Assembly: GCF_947179015.1 (NCBI RefSeq) | Contig: NZ_CAMXCM010000002.1 | Location: 1-64,000, forward strand | Length of the DNA: 64,000 bases | Direction: 5' to 3' | Origin: Commensalibacter communis | GTDB lineage: Bacteria; Pseudomonadota; Alphaproteobacteria; Acetobacterales; Acetobacteraceae | Shown here: positions 54,914 through 62,447 of the stretch, piece by piece | Numbering within the stretch: the first letter of the stretch is position 1 | How the letters are laid out: each line of letters starts with the position of its first letter | The notes under the pieces: generated by a model | What the model was told of the DNA's origin: nothing | Databases searched by the model: none | Seen by the model: the letters and a program-made list of their open reading frames with translations, nothing else | Translations under genes and position numbers: made by a program

Positions 54914-55372
54914 ATGTTACCTATTGCTATTGGCTGTGATGATGCAGCGGTTAATTTAAAAAATACACTTGTGGAATGGTTAGAATCTATCGGCATCAAA
55001 GTCGTTGATTACAGCACAGACGCCAATCGTGAGTCTAATTATTATCCTGATATTGCGTGGTCTGTTGGCCAAGCAATCAAAGAAGGAAAACACGAACGCG
55101 GAATTTTAGTTTGCGGGACTGGTATTGGCATGGCTATTACTGCTAATAAAATTCCTGGAATTCGTGCAGCACAATGTCATGATACATTTTCTGCTGAACG
55201 TGCCAGAAAAAGCAACGATGCGCAAATTATCACTTTGGGCGAAAGAGTTATTGGTCCAGAATTAGCAAAAACCGTCGTTAAAGCTTGGCTAGATTCTGAA
55301 TTTTCTGGCGGTGGTTCAACCCCTAAGGTAGAACGCATCTCTTATTATGAAAAGAAAGCCATTTCTTCTTAA
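54914..55372 (+). CDS. RpiB/LacAB family sugar-phosphate isomerase
   Basis: A 152-residue isomerase. IAIGCDDAAVNLKNTL at the N-terminus, CGTGIGMAITANKIPGIRAA around the catalytic cysteine (near residue 71) and SNDAQIITLGERVIGPELA are hallmarks. Classical RpiB has HEAA where this has DDAA. Since rpiA is present elsewhere, a specialised role is likely: in tetritol pathways the RpiB homologue converts erythrulose 4-phosphate to erythrose 4-phosphate. It is divergent from the polyol operon across 257 bases. Confidence 0.85.
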   Translation: MLPIAIGCDDAAVNLKNTLVEWLESIGIKVVDYSTDANRESNYYPDIAWSVGQAIKEGKHERGILVCGTGIGMAITANKIPGIRAAQCHDTFSAERARKSNDAQIITLGERVIGPELAKTVVKAWLDSEFSGGGSTPKVERISYYEKKAISS

Positions 55373-55399
55373 AGGTCAAATTCATAACACTATCCAAAG

Positions 55400-55434
55400 C
55401 CACTCTTAAAACTTATTAAAGAGTGGTTTTTTTT
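55400..55434 (+). terminator. Rho-independent terminator of the RpiB-like gene
   Basis: CCACTCTT / AAGAGTGG form an 8-bp stem with an 11-base loop, followed by eight T. It starts 27 bases after the stop and just before the 3' end of the convergent DUF1971 gene. Confidence 0.85.
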
Positions 55435-55439
55435 AATTC

Positions 55440-55742
55440 TCAACAGGGTTCTTTGGCATAAAAAGATAGTTGGCAACGAACATCCTCACTACAAGATACA
55501 ATTCGATGATATTGTTTGGGTTGTATTAAGGGAGGCTGATTCTCTTTGGAATATTCAAGTCGATCGATGACTTCATCCTCATCTGACATAAACTCCATTA
55601 TTAAAGAGCCAGACAAGATTACTAACTTTGCCCATGTTCCAGACTTAGTATTATGACGACTTTTAAATCCTTCTGGTATCGTTTGTGCCGTCCAAACAGA
55701 AAGAGTTTTATAACATACTAAATCTTCATTTTTATTACTCAT
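55440..55742 (-). CDS. DUF1971 (TehB/YeaR-like) cupin protein
   Basis: A 100-residue small cupin. The patterns VWTAQTIPEGFKSRHNTKSGTW-like (SVWTAQTIPEGF, HNTKSGTWAKLVILSGSL) and PKQYHRI match the DUF1971 family, related to YeaR and the N-terminal domain of some tellurite-resistance TehB proteins. The histidines could bind a metal. It stands alone inside the polyol locus; role unknown. Confidence 0.75.
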   Translation of the reverse strand: MSNKNEDLVCYKTLSVWTAQTIPEGFKSRHNTKSGTWAKLVILSGSLIMEFMSDEDEVIDRLEYSKENQPPLIQPKQYHRIVSCSEDVRCQLSFYAKEPC

Positions 55743-55802
55743 TACTAACCCCTTTATTCAATTTTATCACATAATTTTGACCAAAAAATGTAAAACAATA
55801 AA

Positions 55803-55830
55803 TTGCTCTTATTTTCCAGTATGCTATCAT
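55803..55830 (+). promoter_or_regulatory. Promoter-like element upstream of the small ORF and polyol dehydrogenase
   Basis: TTGCTC (55803-55808), 16 bases, then TATCAT (55825-55830) preceded by TGC, an extended -10. It shares ATTTTC, GTATG and TATCATT with the element before the RpiB-like gene. It would drive the 40-residue frame at 55945 and perhaps the dehydrogenase at 56239. Confidence 0.4.
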
Positions 55831-55944
55831 TAATATGAACAAATATTAAAGTTTTTCAGAAAGATGACATAATATACATATCTAAAACAAAGAATAATTT
55901 ATTTATTAGGGTGTTGAACTTTATTAACTCATAAGGGGGCAAAA

Positions 55945-56067
55945 ATGCGTATTTTAAAGCTTACAAACTGGTTCAAAATTTTTGCCATAAGTACAACCAT
56001 CATTCTAATAAAACCTATGCTAGACGATACAGAATTCCTAATTAATTTACTCATGACTTGGGAATAA
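55945..56067 (+). CDS. Candidate 40-residue small protein
   Basis: A short frame with an unusually strong AAGGGGG ribosome-binding site five to eight bases before the ATG. The residues start basic (MRILKLTNW), then form a hydrophobic helix (FAISTTIILIK), and end acidic with a short second helix. It lies in a 496-base gap, 115 bases downstream of a promoter-like element. It looks like a small membrane protein or a leader peptide. No homologue is known to me. Confidence 0.4.
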   Translation: MRILKLTNWFKIFAISTTIILIKPMLDDTEFLINLLMTWE

Positions 56068-56238
56068 CAAAACGTATATATACGATGGACAAAGCACCAC
56101 ATAAAACAGAGTCACAATAAAATTTACTCAGCTATCTAGTTCCATATTGACCAAAATCACATCTTTGTGATTGTTCAATAAATGAGGTTGATGCTATTTC
56201 CCATATTACTGTTTTTTCTCGTCTTTTAGGAGGTTTTT

Positions 56239-57282
56239 ATGGCAAAAGCTCTTGTTTTAGAAAGCAAAGGTAAGCTGAGCATTCGTGACATCGATTTACC
56301 CAGTCATGTCGGCGCAAATGATGTTAAAATCAAAATCCATAACGTTGGTGTTTGTGGCAGTGATGTCCATTATTATACACATGGAAAAATTGGGCCTTTT
56401 GTTGTAAATGAACCAATGGTCCTGGGGCACGAAGCCTCTGGTACTGTGATCGAAGTCGGCAAAAACGTTACTAATCTTAATGTTGGCGATCGCGTTTGTA
56501 TGGAACCTGGTATTCCAAACCTGCATTCTAAAGCTACACAGTTGGGGATTTATAACGTTGATCCTGATGTGCGCTTTTGGGCGACCCCTCCTATTCATGG
56601 ATGCCTGACCGAAACGGTTGTTCATCCTGCTGCCTATACATTTAAATTACCTGATAATGTTTCTTTTGCCGAAGGTGCTTTTGTCGAACCTTTTGCAACT
56701 GGTGTACATGCTTGTGTCAAAGCACAAATTAAACCAGGAGATGTGTGTTTAGTTGCTGGGTGTGGTCCAATTGGTATTTTAACCGCATTGGCTGCATTGG
56801 CTTCTGGTGCAAGTAAAGTCTTTATTTCTGATGTTGCGGCTCCAAAACTAGCAATCGCAGGCCAATATGAAGGGTTGATCCCTGTTAATATTACCAAGGA
56901 ATCCTTGGTTGACAAAGTCAGAGCTGAATGTGGCAAAGACTGGGGCGTCGATGTGGCATTAGAAGCTTCTGGACATCCTTCTTCTTATGATCCATTACTT
57001 GCATGTGTCAGACCTGGTGGAACCATTGTATTTGTTGGAATGCCTGTTGATAAAGTTCCATTTGACTTGGTAACAGCACAAAGTAAAGAAGTGCGTATGG
57101 AAACTGTATTCCGTTATGCCAATGTATATGATCGTGCAGTCAGCTTAATCGCATCAGGAAAAGTCAACCTAAAACCATTGATTTCAGGTGTTTATCCATT
57201 TGAAAAAGCAATTGAAGCATTTGAACGTGCAGCATCTGCGAAACCTGATGATGTAAAATTACAAATTCAATTGGTTGAGTAA
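56239..57282 (+). CDS. Xylitol/sorbitol-type NAD-dependent polyol dehydrogenase
   Basis: A 347-residue medium-chain dehydrogenase that should oxidise xylitol or a related polyol to its ketose. Catalytic zinc ligands lie in [10 protein letters not shown] and GHEASG; NAD-binding [13 protein letters not shown] is near residue 175. The structural zinc cysteines are absent: the loop reads [18 protein letters not shown], a pattern I associate with Gluconobacter/rhizobial xylitol dehydrogenases. AGGAGG precedes the ATG by five bases. It is followed by its own terminator and then by an MFS transporter. Confidence 0.85.
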   Translation: MAKALVLESKGKLSIRDIDLPSHVGANDVKIKIHNVGVCGSDVHYYTHGKIGPFVVNEPMVLGHEASGTVIEVGKNVTNLNVGDRVCMEPGIPNLHSKATQLGIYNVDPDVRFWATPPIHGCLTETVVHPAAYTFKLPDNVSFAEGAFVEPFATGVHACVKAQIKPGDVCLVAGCGPIGILTALAALASGASKVFISDVAAPKLAIAGQYEGLIPVNITKESLVDKVRAECGKDWGVDVALEASGHPSSYDPLLACVRPGGTIVFVGMPVDKVPFDLVTAQSKEVRMETVFRYANVYDRAVSLIASGKVNLKPLISGVYPFEKAIEAFERAASAKPDDVKLQIQLVE

Positions 57283-57306
57283 ATTATTTTACTTCTGTGA
57301 ATATCT

Positions 57307-57341
57307 AAGCCCGTCATGACAATGATTATGACGGGCTTTTT
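57307..57341 (+). terminator. Rho-independent terminator of the xylitol dehydrogenase gene
   Basis: AAGCCCGTCAT / ATGACGGGCTT form a perfect GC-rich 11-bp stem with a 10-base loop followed by TTTTT, 24 bases after the stop. Confidence 0.9.
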
Positions 57342-57380
57342 CCCCTTTACTGATTATTTCTCTTTTTGTGGACATTACAA

Positions 57381-58667
57381 ATGAGCAATTCCCAAACAAA
57401 ATCCCGTATGGTGATTGGTATGCCTGTTTCCCTGTTTTGGGGATATATTGCAGTTGCCCTATTTATGGCTGGAGACGGCTTTGAACAAAGTTTCTTGGCC
57501 CATTATATTCATCATGATTTAGGCATCGCCGAAGATAAAGGTAGCTTAATTTTTTCCATTTATGGGTTAACTGCTGCACTTTCCAGTTGGTTATCAGGGG
57601 TTTTCGCTGAAACCTTTGGTGCCAAGAGGATTATGATTATTGGTGTCATCATGTGGATTGTTTTGCATGCTGCTTTTATGCAATTTGGGATTGTTCCACA
57701 TAATTACTACGCTATTTTCGCTTTTTATGGATTAAGAGGATTTGCCTATCCTTTATTCTTTTATGGATTCTTTTATTGGGTCGTTAAAGAAACGCCTGAT
57801 AATCAACTAGCCTCAGCAGTAGGCTGGATTTGGTCTATGTTTACCATCGGGTATGGGATTATCGGATATTGTGTGCCTTATTTCTTTGTAGAAAAAATGG
57901 GAGCAGAATTTACCCTGTGGCAAGCACTCATCTGGGCGACTGCTGGTGCTGCAATTACAATCTTTCTTTTAAAAACCCCACCTGAAAGCAAAAGCGAGAA
58001 AGAACATAAATCACAATTATCTTTTGGTGCCAGAGTCAGCGAAATTTGCAGTGATTTAACACTCGTATTTCGTAGCCGTGATTTAGCCATTGCATTGGTT
58101 ATTAGAGCCATTTGTAATTTCTCTCTTTTCGGGGTGCTCACCGTTGTTCTCCCGAATTTCATGACTGCCAATGATGGGGGACAATTTACATTACATCAAT
58201 GGCAATTAATCAGTATATTTATTTATCCTATTCAACCTTTTACCAATGTCTTATGGGGAATTATTGGGGATCGTATTGGATGGTTAAAACAAATGCGTTG
58301 GGTTGGCTTTATTGGCTGCGGAACAGCGACTATCTTATTATATTATGTGCCAACCCTATTCCCAGGTAATGTTTACGCCAGCATTGCAGTAATGCTCTTC
58401 TTTGCCTTAACAATTACTTCTTTTGTACCAATGGGTGCTATTTTTCCAATGTTAGCCCCCGAAAGAAAAGGGGCTGCCGTCTCTATTCAAAATCTAGGTG
58501 GTGGGCTCAGCCAATTTCTTGGAAATGCTTTAGTTTCTGTTATCTACTTTATCGGTTTCGGAAACTATGGAGTCTTTATCATTTATGGACTTTTATATTA
58601 CTTTGCTGCCATATTGACTTACTTTATTCGCTTAAAACAACCCGGTGTTGATTACAAAATGACTTAA
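57381..58667 (+). CDS. MFS polyol transporter (RbtT/DalT-like), second copy
   Basis: About 428 residues and 12 helices. MPVSLFWGYIAVALFMAGDGFE, HYIHHDLG, GLRGFAYPLFFYGFFYW and MGAIFPMLAPERKGAAVSI closely resemble the Klebsiella ribitol and arabinitol symporters. It is homologous to the transporter at 52201-53475 but clearly diverged. The start is MSNSQ. Placed after the xylitol-type dehydrogenase and its terminator, it probably imports that enzyme's substrate. Confidence 0.88.
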   Translation: MSNSQTKSRMVIGMPVSLFWGYIAVALFMAGDGFEQSFLAHYIHHDLGIAEDKGSLIFSIYGLTAALSSWLSGVFAETFGAKRIMIIGVIMWIVLHAAFMQFGIVPHNYYAIFAFYGLRGFAYPLFFYGFFYWVVKETPDNQLASAVGWIWSMFTIGYGIIGYCVPYFFVEKMGAEFTLWQALIWATAGAAITIFLLKTPPESKSEKEHKSQLSFGARVSEICSDLTLVFRSRDLAIALVIRAICNFSLFGVLTVVLPNFMTANDGGQFTLHQWQLISIFIYPIQPFTNVLWGIIGDRIGWLKQMRWVGFIGCGTATILLYYVPTLFPGNVYASIAVMLFFALTITSFVPMGAIFPMLAPERKGAAVSIQNLGGGLSQFLGNALVSVIYFIGFGNYGVFIIYGLLYYFAAILTYFIRLKQPGVDYKMT

Positions 58668-58673
58668 TTTAAC

Positions 58674-58708
58674 AAGAGCTATTCAATAACTGAATAGCTC
58701 TTTTTTTT
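58674..58708 (+). terminator. Rho-independent terminator of the second MFS gene
   Basis: AGAGCTATTCA / TGAATAGCTCT form a perfect 11-bp stem with loop ATAAC, followed by eight T, immediately after the stop codon. Confidence 0.92.
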
Positions 58709-58839
58709 GGATAAATCAGTAACCATAGCCAATTTAGCAACATCCAAGTAATTTTACAAAATACACAATGAATATATTTGATTATTCTATACATTATGGG
58801 TAACAATAAATTCTATAATCACAAGGTAGGAATATCTTT

Positions 58840-59634
58840 ATGGAAAACACTAAAATCGTTGCTTGTATTGATCAATCCACCTATTCTGCTTATGTCACAG
58901 ATTATGCAGCCTGGTTCGCAAACACCCTAAACAAACCATTAGAATTGCTTCATATTGGCGACTGTCCATCTCCAAATATGAAAAATGATATAACGCAAAA
59001 AACACCTCGCAGACAACTTTTGAACATGTATTATGATCGTGCTTTGGAAAAAGGTGTCGAGCCATCTTTACTGGGAATTCACGAAGAGTACGGTTATTTT
59101 ATCGAAAAAATCATTCAATATGAGTCTAAGATTGACTTACTCGTTATGGGTAGACGTGGTGAACAAACTGAAAAACACCAAGAAGTGATTGGCAAGAGCA
59201 TTCAACAAGTTATGCGCACGCTTCATACGCCTATTTTAACCATTGCCGAAGAGTTCAAAACCCCTAAGAATAGTATGTTAGCCTTCAGTGGCAGCGAAAT
59301 TTCGAAGCGCCTTGTAAAGCATTTGGCACAAGAGAAATACTGTTTGTCTATTCCATTATACCTAATCATGTCAGGCGACAGAACAGATGAACGTCAAGAA
59401 GAATTAGATTGGGCGCACAAAACCTTGGAACACGCTGGGTATAAAGTCATTTCTTCTTTTATTTTAGGAGGAGGCAATATCGAAGATACTGTCATCCGAA
59501 CAGTTCAAGAACAGTGTATTGATATTTTATTTATGGGCGCGTTCGAAAATAACTCTTTGTATAATATGATATTTGGCAGCAAAACCGTTGATCTATTGAG
59601 ATATTTGAATATCCCTATCCTACACTTACATTAG
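58840..59634 (+). CDS. Tandem-domain universal stress protein
   Basis: A 264-residue protein with two UspA domains, about residues 1-140 and 145-264. The first ends with GRRG-x9-GKS (MGRRGEQTEKHQEVIGKSI), an ATP-binding-type motif; the second with MGAFENNSLYNMIFGSKT, a more divergent version. AAGGTAGGA precedes the start. It resembles the UspE-like two-domain type and probably acts in stress survival. It forms its own unit. Confidence 0.85.
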   Translation: MENTKIVACIDQSTYSAYVTDYAAWFANTLNKPLELLHIGDCPSPNMKNDITQKTPRRQLLNMYYDRALEKGVEPSLLGIHEEYGYFIEKIIQYESKIDLLVMGRRGEQTEKHQEVIGKSIQQVMRTLHTPILTIAEEFKTPKNSMLAFSGSEISKRLVKHLAQEKYCLSIPLYLIMSGDRTDERQEELDWAHKTLEHAGYKVISSFILGGGNIEDTVIRTVQEQCIDILFMGAFENNSLYNMIFGSKTVDLLRYLNIPILHLH

Positions 59635-59651
59635 AAAAAACGTATAAAATA

Positions 59652-60584
59652 CTATTTAATTAACAAACCACTTTTGTAATAATTTGCCACGCGTTTAATG
59701 AACTCTTCCATATCTGGATTTTCTTTAACCAGGCGGTTGATTGAACGCCAATCTGGTGTTTCCCTAAATTTTGCAGGGATAATAATATTACTTTCAGAGG
59801 GATTTTCTGTAACTAGATTTATGACACCTATTCCATGCAATGCACATAGCATCCTTAACTCCTCCTCCGTCTCTTCACCTTCAATTGTTGCACAAACTAA
59901 ATACCCATAATTTGCCCAACTAAAGTTGCTGACTGTTTGGAAAAAATCTTCTCTAATGGTTGACATAGTTATTCTTTTTTTCACTTCAAATGCCCAAAGA
60001 TGAATCATATCGCCACCTCCTGCTTGAACACAGGTTTGAACAACGTGATGCCAACGCTCAGGGATGGCTTGCATCGCAACAATATCTGGATGTAACCACT
60101 TATTTGCATTTTTCACTTTTTTCTTTGATCTTGTTTCAACTAGCCTTTTTGAAATCAATCCAATATCACTCAAATAATGTTGTAGTAGAGGATACATTTC
60201 TTTTTCAGAAATAATTTCGGCCTTTGATTGCGTTTCAATAGTTTCGGATATTTCTTGATCTGCAATATCTTGCCCCTCAGACGTCAAAGTAAGATCTGTT
60301 TTCACAGAGGAAAACCAAAATTTCCTTGGTCTAGGTTGATCTTGAATTTCTATTGCAGAATAGCTTTTAATCGTCGTCGTCGCACGAGATCCGATTTCGG
60401 CTACGATTTGATTGACAAAAGCAGCATCAGTGGCAAACTCTTGAGTGCTATTAAGGCGCTTTTGGGCATAGAACTCAGGATATTCCTTAATTAAAGCTTC
60501 TGCTATTTCCCTAGCCGTAAAACGCTGATCTGGATTTGTTTTTAAAAAGGAAATAATCTTACTGACTTGGGAAGCAGTTTGCAT
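59652..60584 (-). CDS. COG2958-type protein: N-terminal HTH plus PD-(D/E)xK nuclease-like domain
   Basis: A 310-residue protein. Residues 1-100 form a HARE-HTH-like winged helix (FLKTNPDQRFTAREIAEAL). The C-terminal half carries WLHPDIVAM followed by LWAFEVKKRI, a PD...ExK catalytic pattern of restriction-endonuclease folds. ALHGIGVI and NPSESNIIIPA near the end match the COG2958 family as I remember it. A DNA-targeted nuclease or restriction-like role is an inference; no methylase is adjacent. Confidence 0.75.
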   Translation of the reverse strand: MQTASQVSKIISFLKTNPDQRFTAREIAEALIKEYPEFYAQKRLNSTQEFATDAAFVNQIVAEIGSRATTTIKSYSAIEIQDQPRPRKFWFSSVKTDLTLTSEGQDIADQEISETIETQSKAEIISEKEMYPLLQHYLSDIGLISKRLVETRSKKKVKNANKWLHPDIVAMQAIPERWHHVVQTCVQAGGGDMIHLWAFEVKKRITMSTIREDFFQTVSNFSWANYGYLVCATIEGEETEEELRMLCALHGIGVINLVTENPSESNIIIPAKFRETPDWRSINRLVKENPDMEEFIKRVANYYKSGLLIK

Positions 60585-60654
60585 ATAAAAACCATATCCT
60601 ATAAAAATAACTCTGATAAAATAATAATATACACGCTATTTCTCCATTCTCAAC

Positions 60655-60697
60655 ATATGATGATATTAATGCACTCCGTACACTAATATCATCATAT
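60655..60697. repeat. 14-bp perfect inverted repeat between SDR and COG2958-type gene
   Basis: ATATGATGATATTA / TAATATCATCATAT (60655-60668, 60684-60697) with a 15-base loop. It is 38 bases past the stop of the SDR gene and about 70 bases before the COG2958-type start. No T-tract follows on the minus strand, so it may be a weak terminator, a Rho-linked structure or an operator of the downstream gene. Confidence 0.5.
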
Positions 60698-60734
60698 TTT
60701 GGACTAAGTGAATATGTTAACGATTCCTACACGA

Positions 60735-61484
60735 TTAAAAAACCTTGTTCGTTAGCCCACCGTCAATTACTAAATTTGTTCCTGTAATAAATTCTGCACG
60801 TTCACTTGCTAAGAAAAGAACAGATTCAGCAACCGCTTCTGCAGTCACCATTTTGCCCATCGGATTTTTCTTCAGGCATTCTTGAAAGAAATCTGGTGTT
60901 TCAGTTTCTATTTTATTCCAAATCCCACCTTTGAAATAAACATTACCAGGGGAAACCATATTCACACGCACATTATCGCCTGCCAACCGTAAAGCTAATG
61001 TTTTTCCATAATGATTTAATGCTGCTTTCAAAGAACCATATGGTTCTGAAAATCCATCAATCTCGACCGCTGAAACGGTTGAAATAATGACAATATTTCC
61101 ATTTTTTTGTTCGGTTAAATATGGTACCACCGCATTCATCAGCGCAATATTTCCAAATAGATCGATATCTGCTGCTTTTTTCCACGTGTCCAAATCGGTG
61201 CCAGAAGCAAGCGCGCTGACATTTGAAACTACGATGTCTATTCCGCCCATTTCTTTATGAGCTTGATGGATCCAACTTTCAATTTGCTTTGGCTCTGACA
61301 TGTCAACAACAGCACCTCTTGCTCTGTTACCCAAAGCAGCAACCGCTTCATTTACACCTTTTTCTTGGCGCGCACAAATATATACTTCAGCACCCTCAGC
61401 AATAAATTGTTGTGCAATGGCAAAACCAATTCCTTTGGAGCCACCGCTAATCACTATTTTTTTATTCTTTAAACCAAGTTCCAT
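60735..61484 (-). CDS. SDR family oxidoreductase
   Basis: A 249-residue short-chain dehydrogenase. Cofactor motif SGGSKGIG near residue 12, catalytic Ser in IISTVSA and YGSLK near residue 155 are intact. Arg and Lys after the cofactor strand (CARQEKG) suggest NADPH preference. The end LVIDGGLTNKVF is typical. No partner genes are close, so the substrate is unknown; polyols or ketoacyl compounds are both possible. Confidence 0.85.
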   Translation of the reverse strand: MELGLKNKKIVISGGSKGIGFAIAQQFIAEGAEVYICARQEKGVNEAVAALGNRARGAVVDMSEPKQIESWIHQAHKEMGGIDIVVSNVSALASGTDLDTWKKAADIDLFGNIALMNAVVPYLTEQKNGNIVIISTVSAVEIDGFSEPYGSLKAALNHYGKTLALRLAGDNVRVNMVSPGNVYFKGGIWNKIETETPDFFQECLKKNPMGKMVTAEAVAESVLFLASERAEFITGTNLVIDGGLTNKVF

Positions 61485-61591
61485 TATAAACTCCTACGTT
61501 TACTTAAATTTAGTTATGTCAAAGACTTTTCTTTACAAAATGACAATCATCGGAAAAACTATAATTTCCAATATTAAAAAAGATTTTATCC

Positions 61592-62410
61592 ATGTTCACA
61601 GCCCTCGAAGTTTCACAAACTTTACGTAAAATCCGCCGACAAAACCCATTGATCCATAATATTACCAATATGGTTGTTACCCAATTTACAGCCAATATAC
61701 TATTAGCCTTGGGTGCTTCCCCTGCAATGGTAAATGCCGAAGAAGAGGTCGAAGAATTCGTACAAATAGCCAAAGCTTTGGTCATTAACCTTGGAACTAT
61801 CAATGCTCCGCAAGCCAAAGCCATGCAACTGGCCTCTCGAACCGCACACGACCATCATATCCCATGGGTTTTAGATCCCGTCGGTGTCGGCGCATGCACC
61901 TATCGTTCAAGAGTTGCTGTTGAATTATTAGCCAATCATCCAACAACTATTCGAGGCAATGCATCAGAAATCCTTGCTTTGTATGCATTATATACACAAC
62001 AAGCGTCTCATCATAGCGGTCATGGCGTTGATAGTAAAGACCAACCTGAACAAGCATTAGAAGCTGCAAAAAAATTAGCTCTATCTTGTCACGCCATCGT
62101 TTCAATCAGTGGAAAAACGGATTACATCACCGATGGTCATCAAGTCATAGAAATTCATAACAGCCATATCATGATGACCAAAGTAACTGGATCAGGGTGC
62201 AGCGCCACTGCCATCACTGCGGCTTGTCTGGCCGTTGAAACCGATGCGTTGGCTGCATCAGCACATGCCATGGCTTTGATCGGTACTGCTGGAGATATTG
62301 CCATGCAAAACACCAAGGGTCCGGGAAGTTTGCAAATTGCTTTACTTGATGCGCTTTATCTTTTAAATGAAGATCAACTAATCAGCCAAACCAACATTAA
62401 ATTGCAATAA
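61592..62410 (+). CDS. thiM: Hydroxyethylthiazole kinase
   Basis: A 272-residue ribokinase-fold kinase that salvages hydroxyethylthiazole. NPLIHNITNMVVTQFTAN near residue 20, LDPVGVGA near 93, and MTKVTGSGCSATAITAA with the catalytic cysteine near 205 are hallmarks. It stands apart from the thiO-thiF operon 40 kb away, which suggests both synthesis and salvage of the thiazole moiety. Confidence 0.94.
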   Translation: MFTALEVSQTLRKIRRQNPLIHNITNMVVTQFTANILLALGASPAMVNAEEEVEEFVQIAKALVINLGTINAPQAKAMQLASRTAHDHHIPWVLDPVGVGACTYRSRVAVELLANHPTTIRGNASEILALYALYTQQASHHSGHGVDSKDQPEQALEAAKKLALSCHAIVSISGKTDYITDGHQVIEIHNSHIMMTKVTGSGCSATAITAACLAVETDALAASAHAMALIGTAGDIAMQNTKGPGSLQIALLDALYLLNEDQLISQTNIKLQ

Positions 62411-62447
62411 AAATATATATAGTTTCTTATTCCTATGAAATGAGTCA

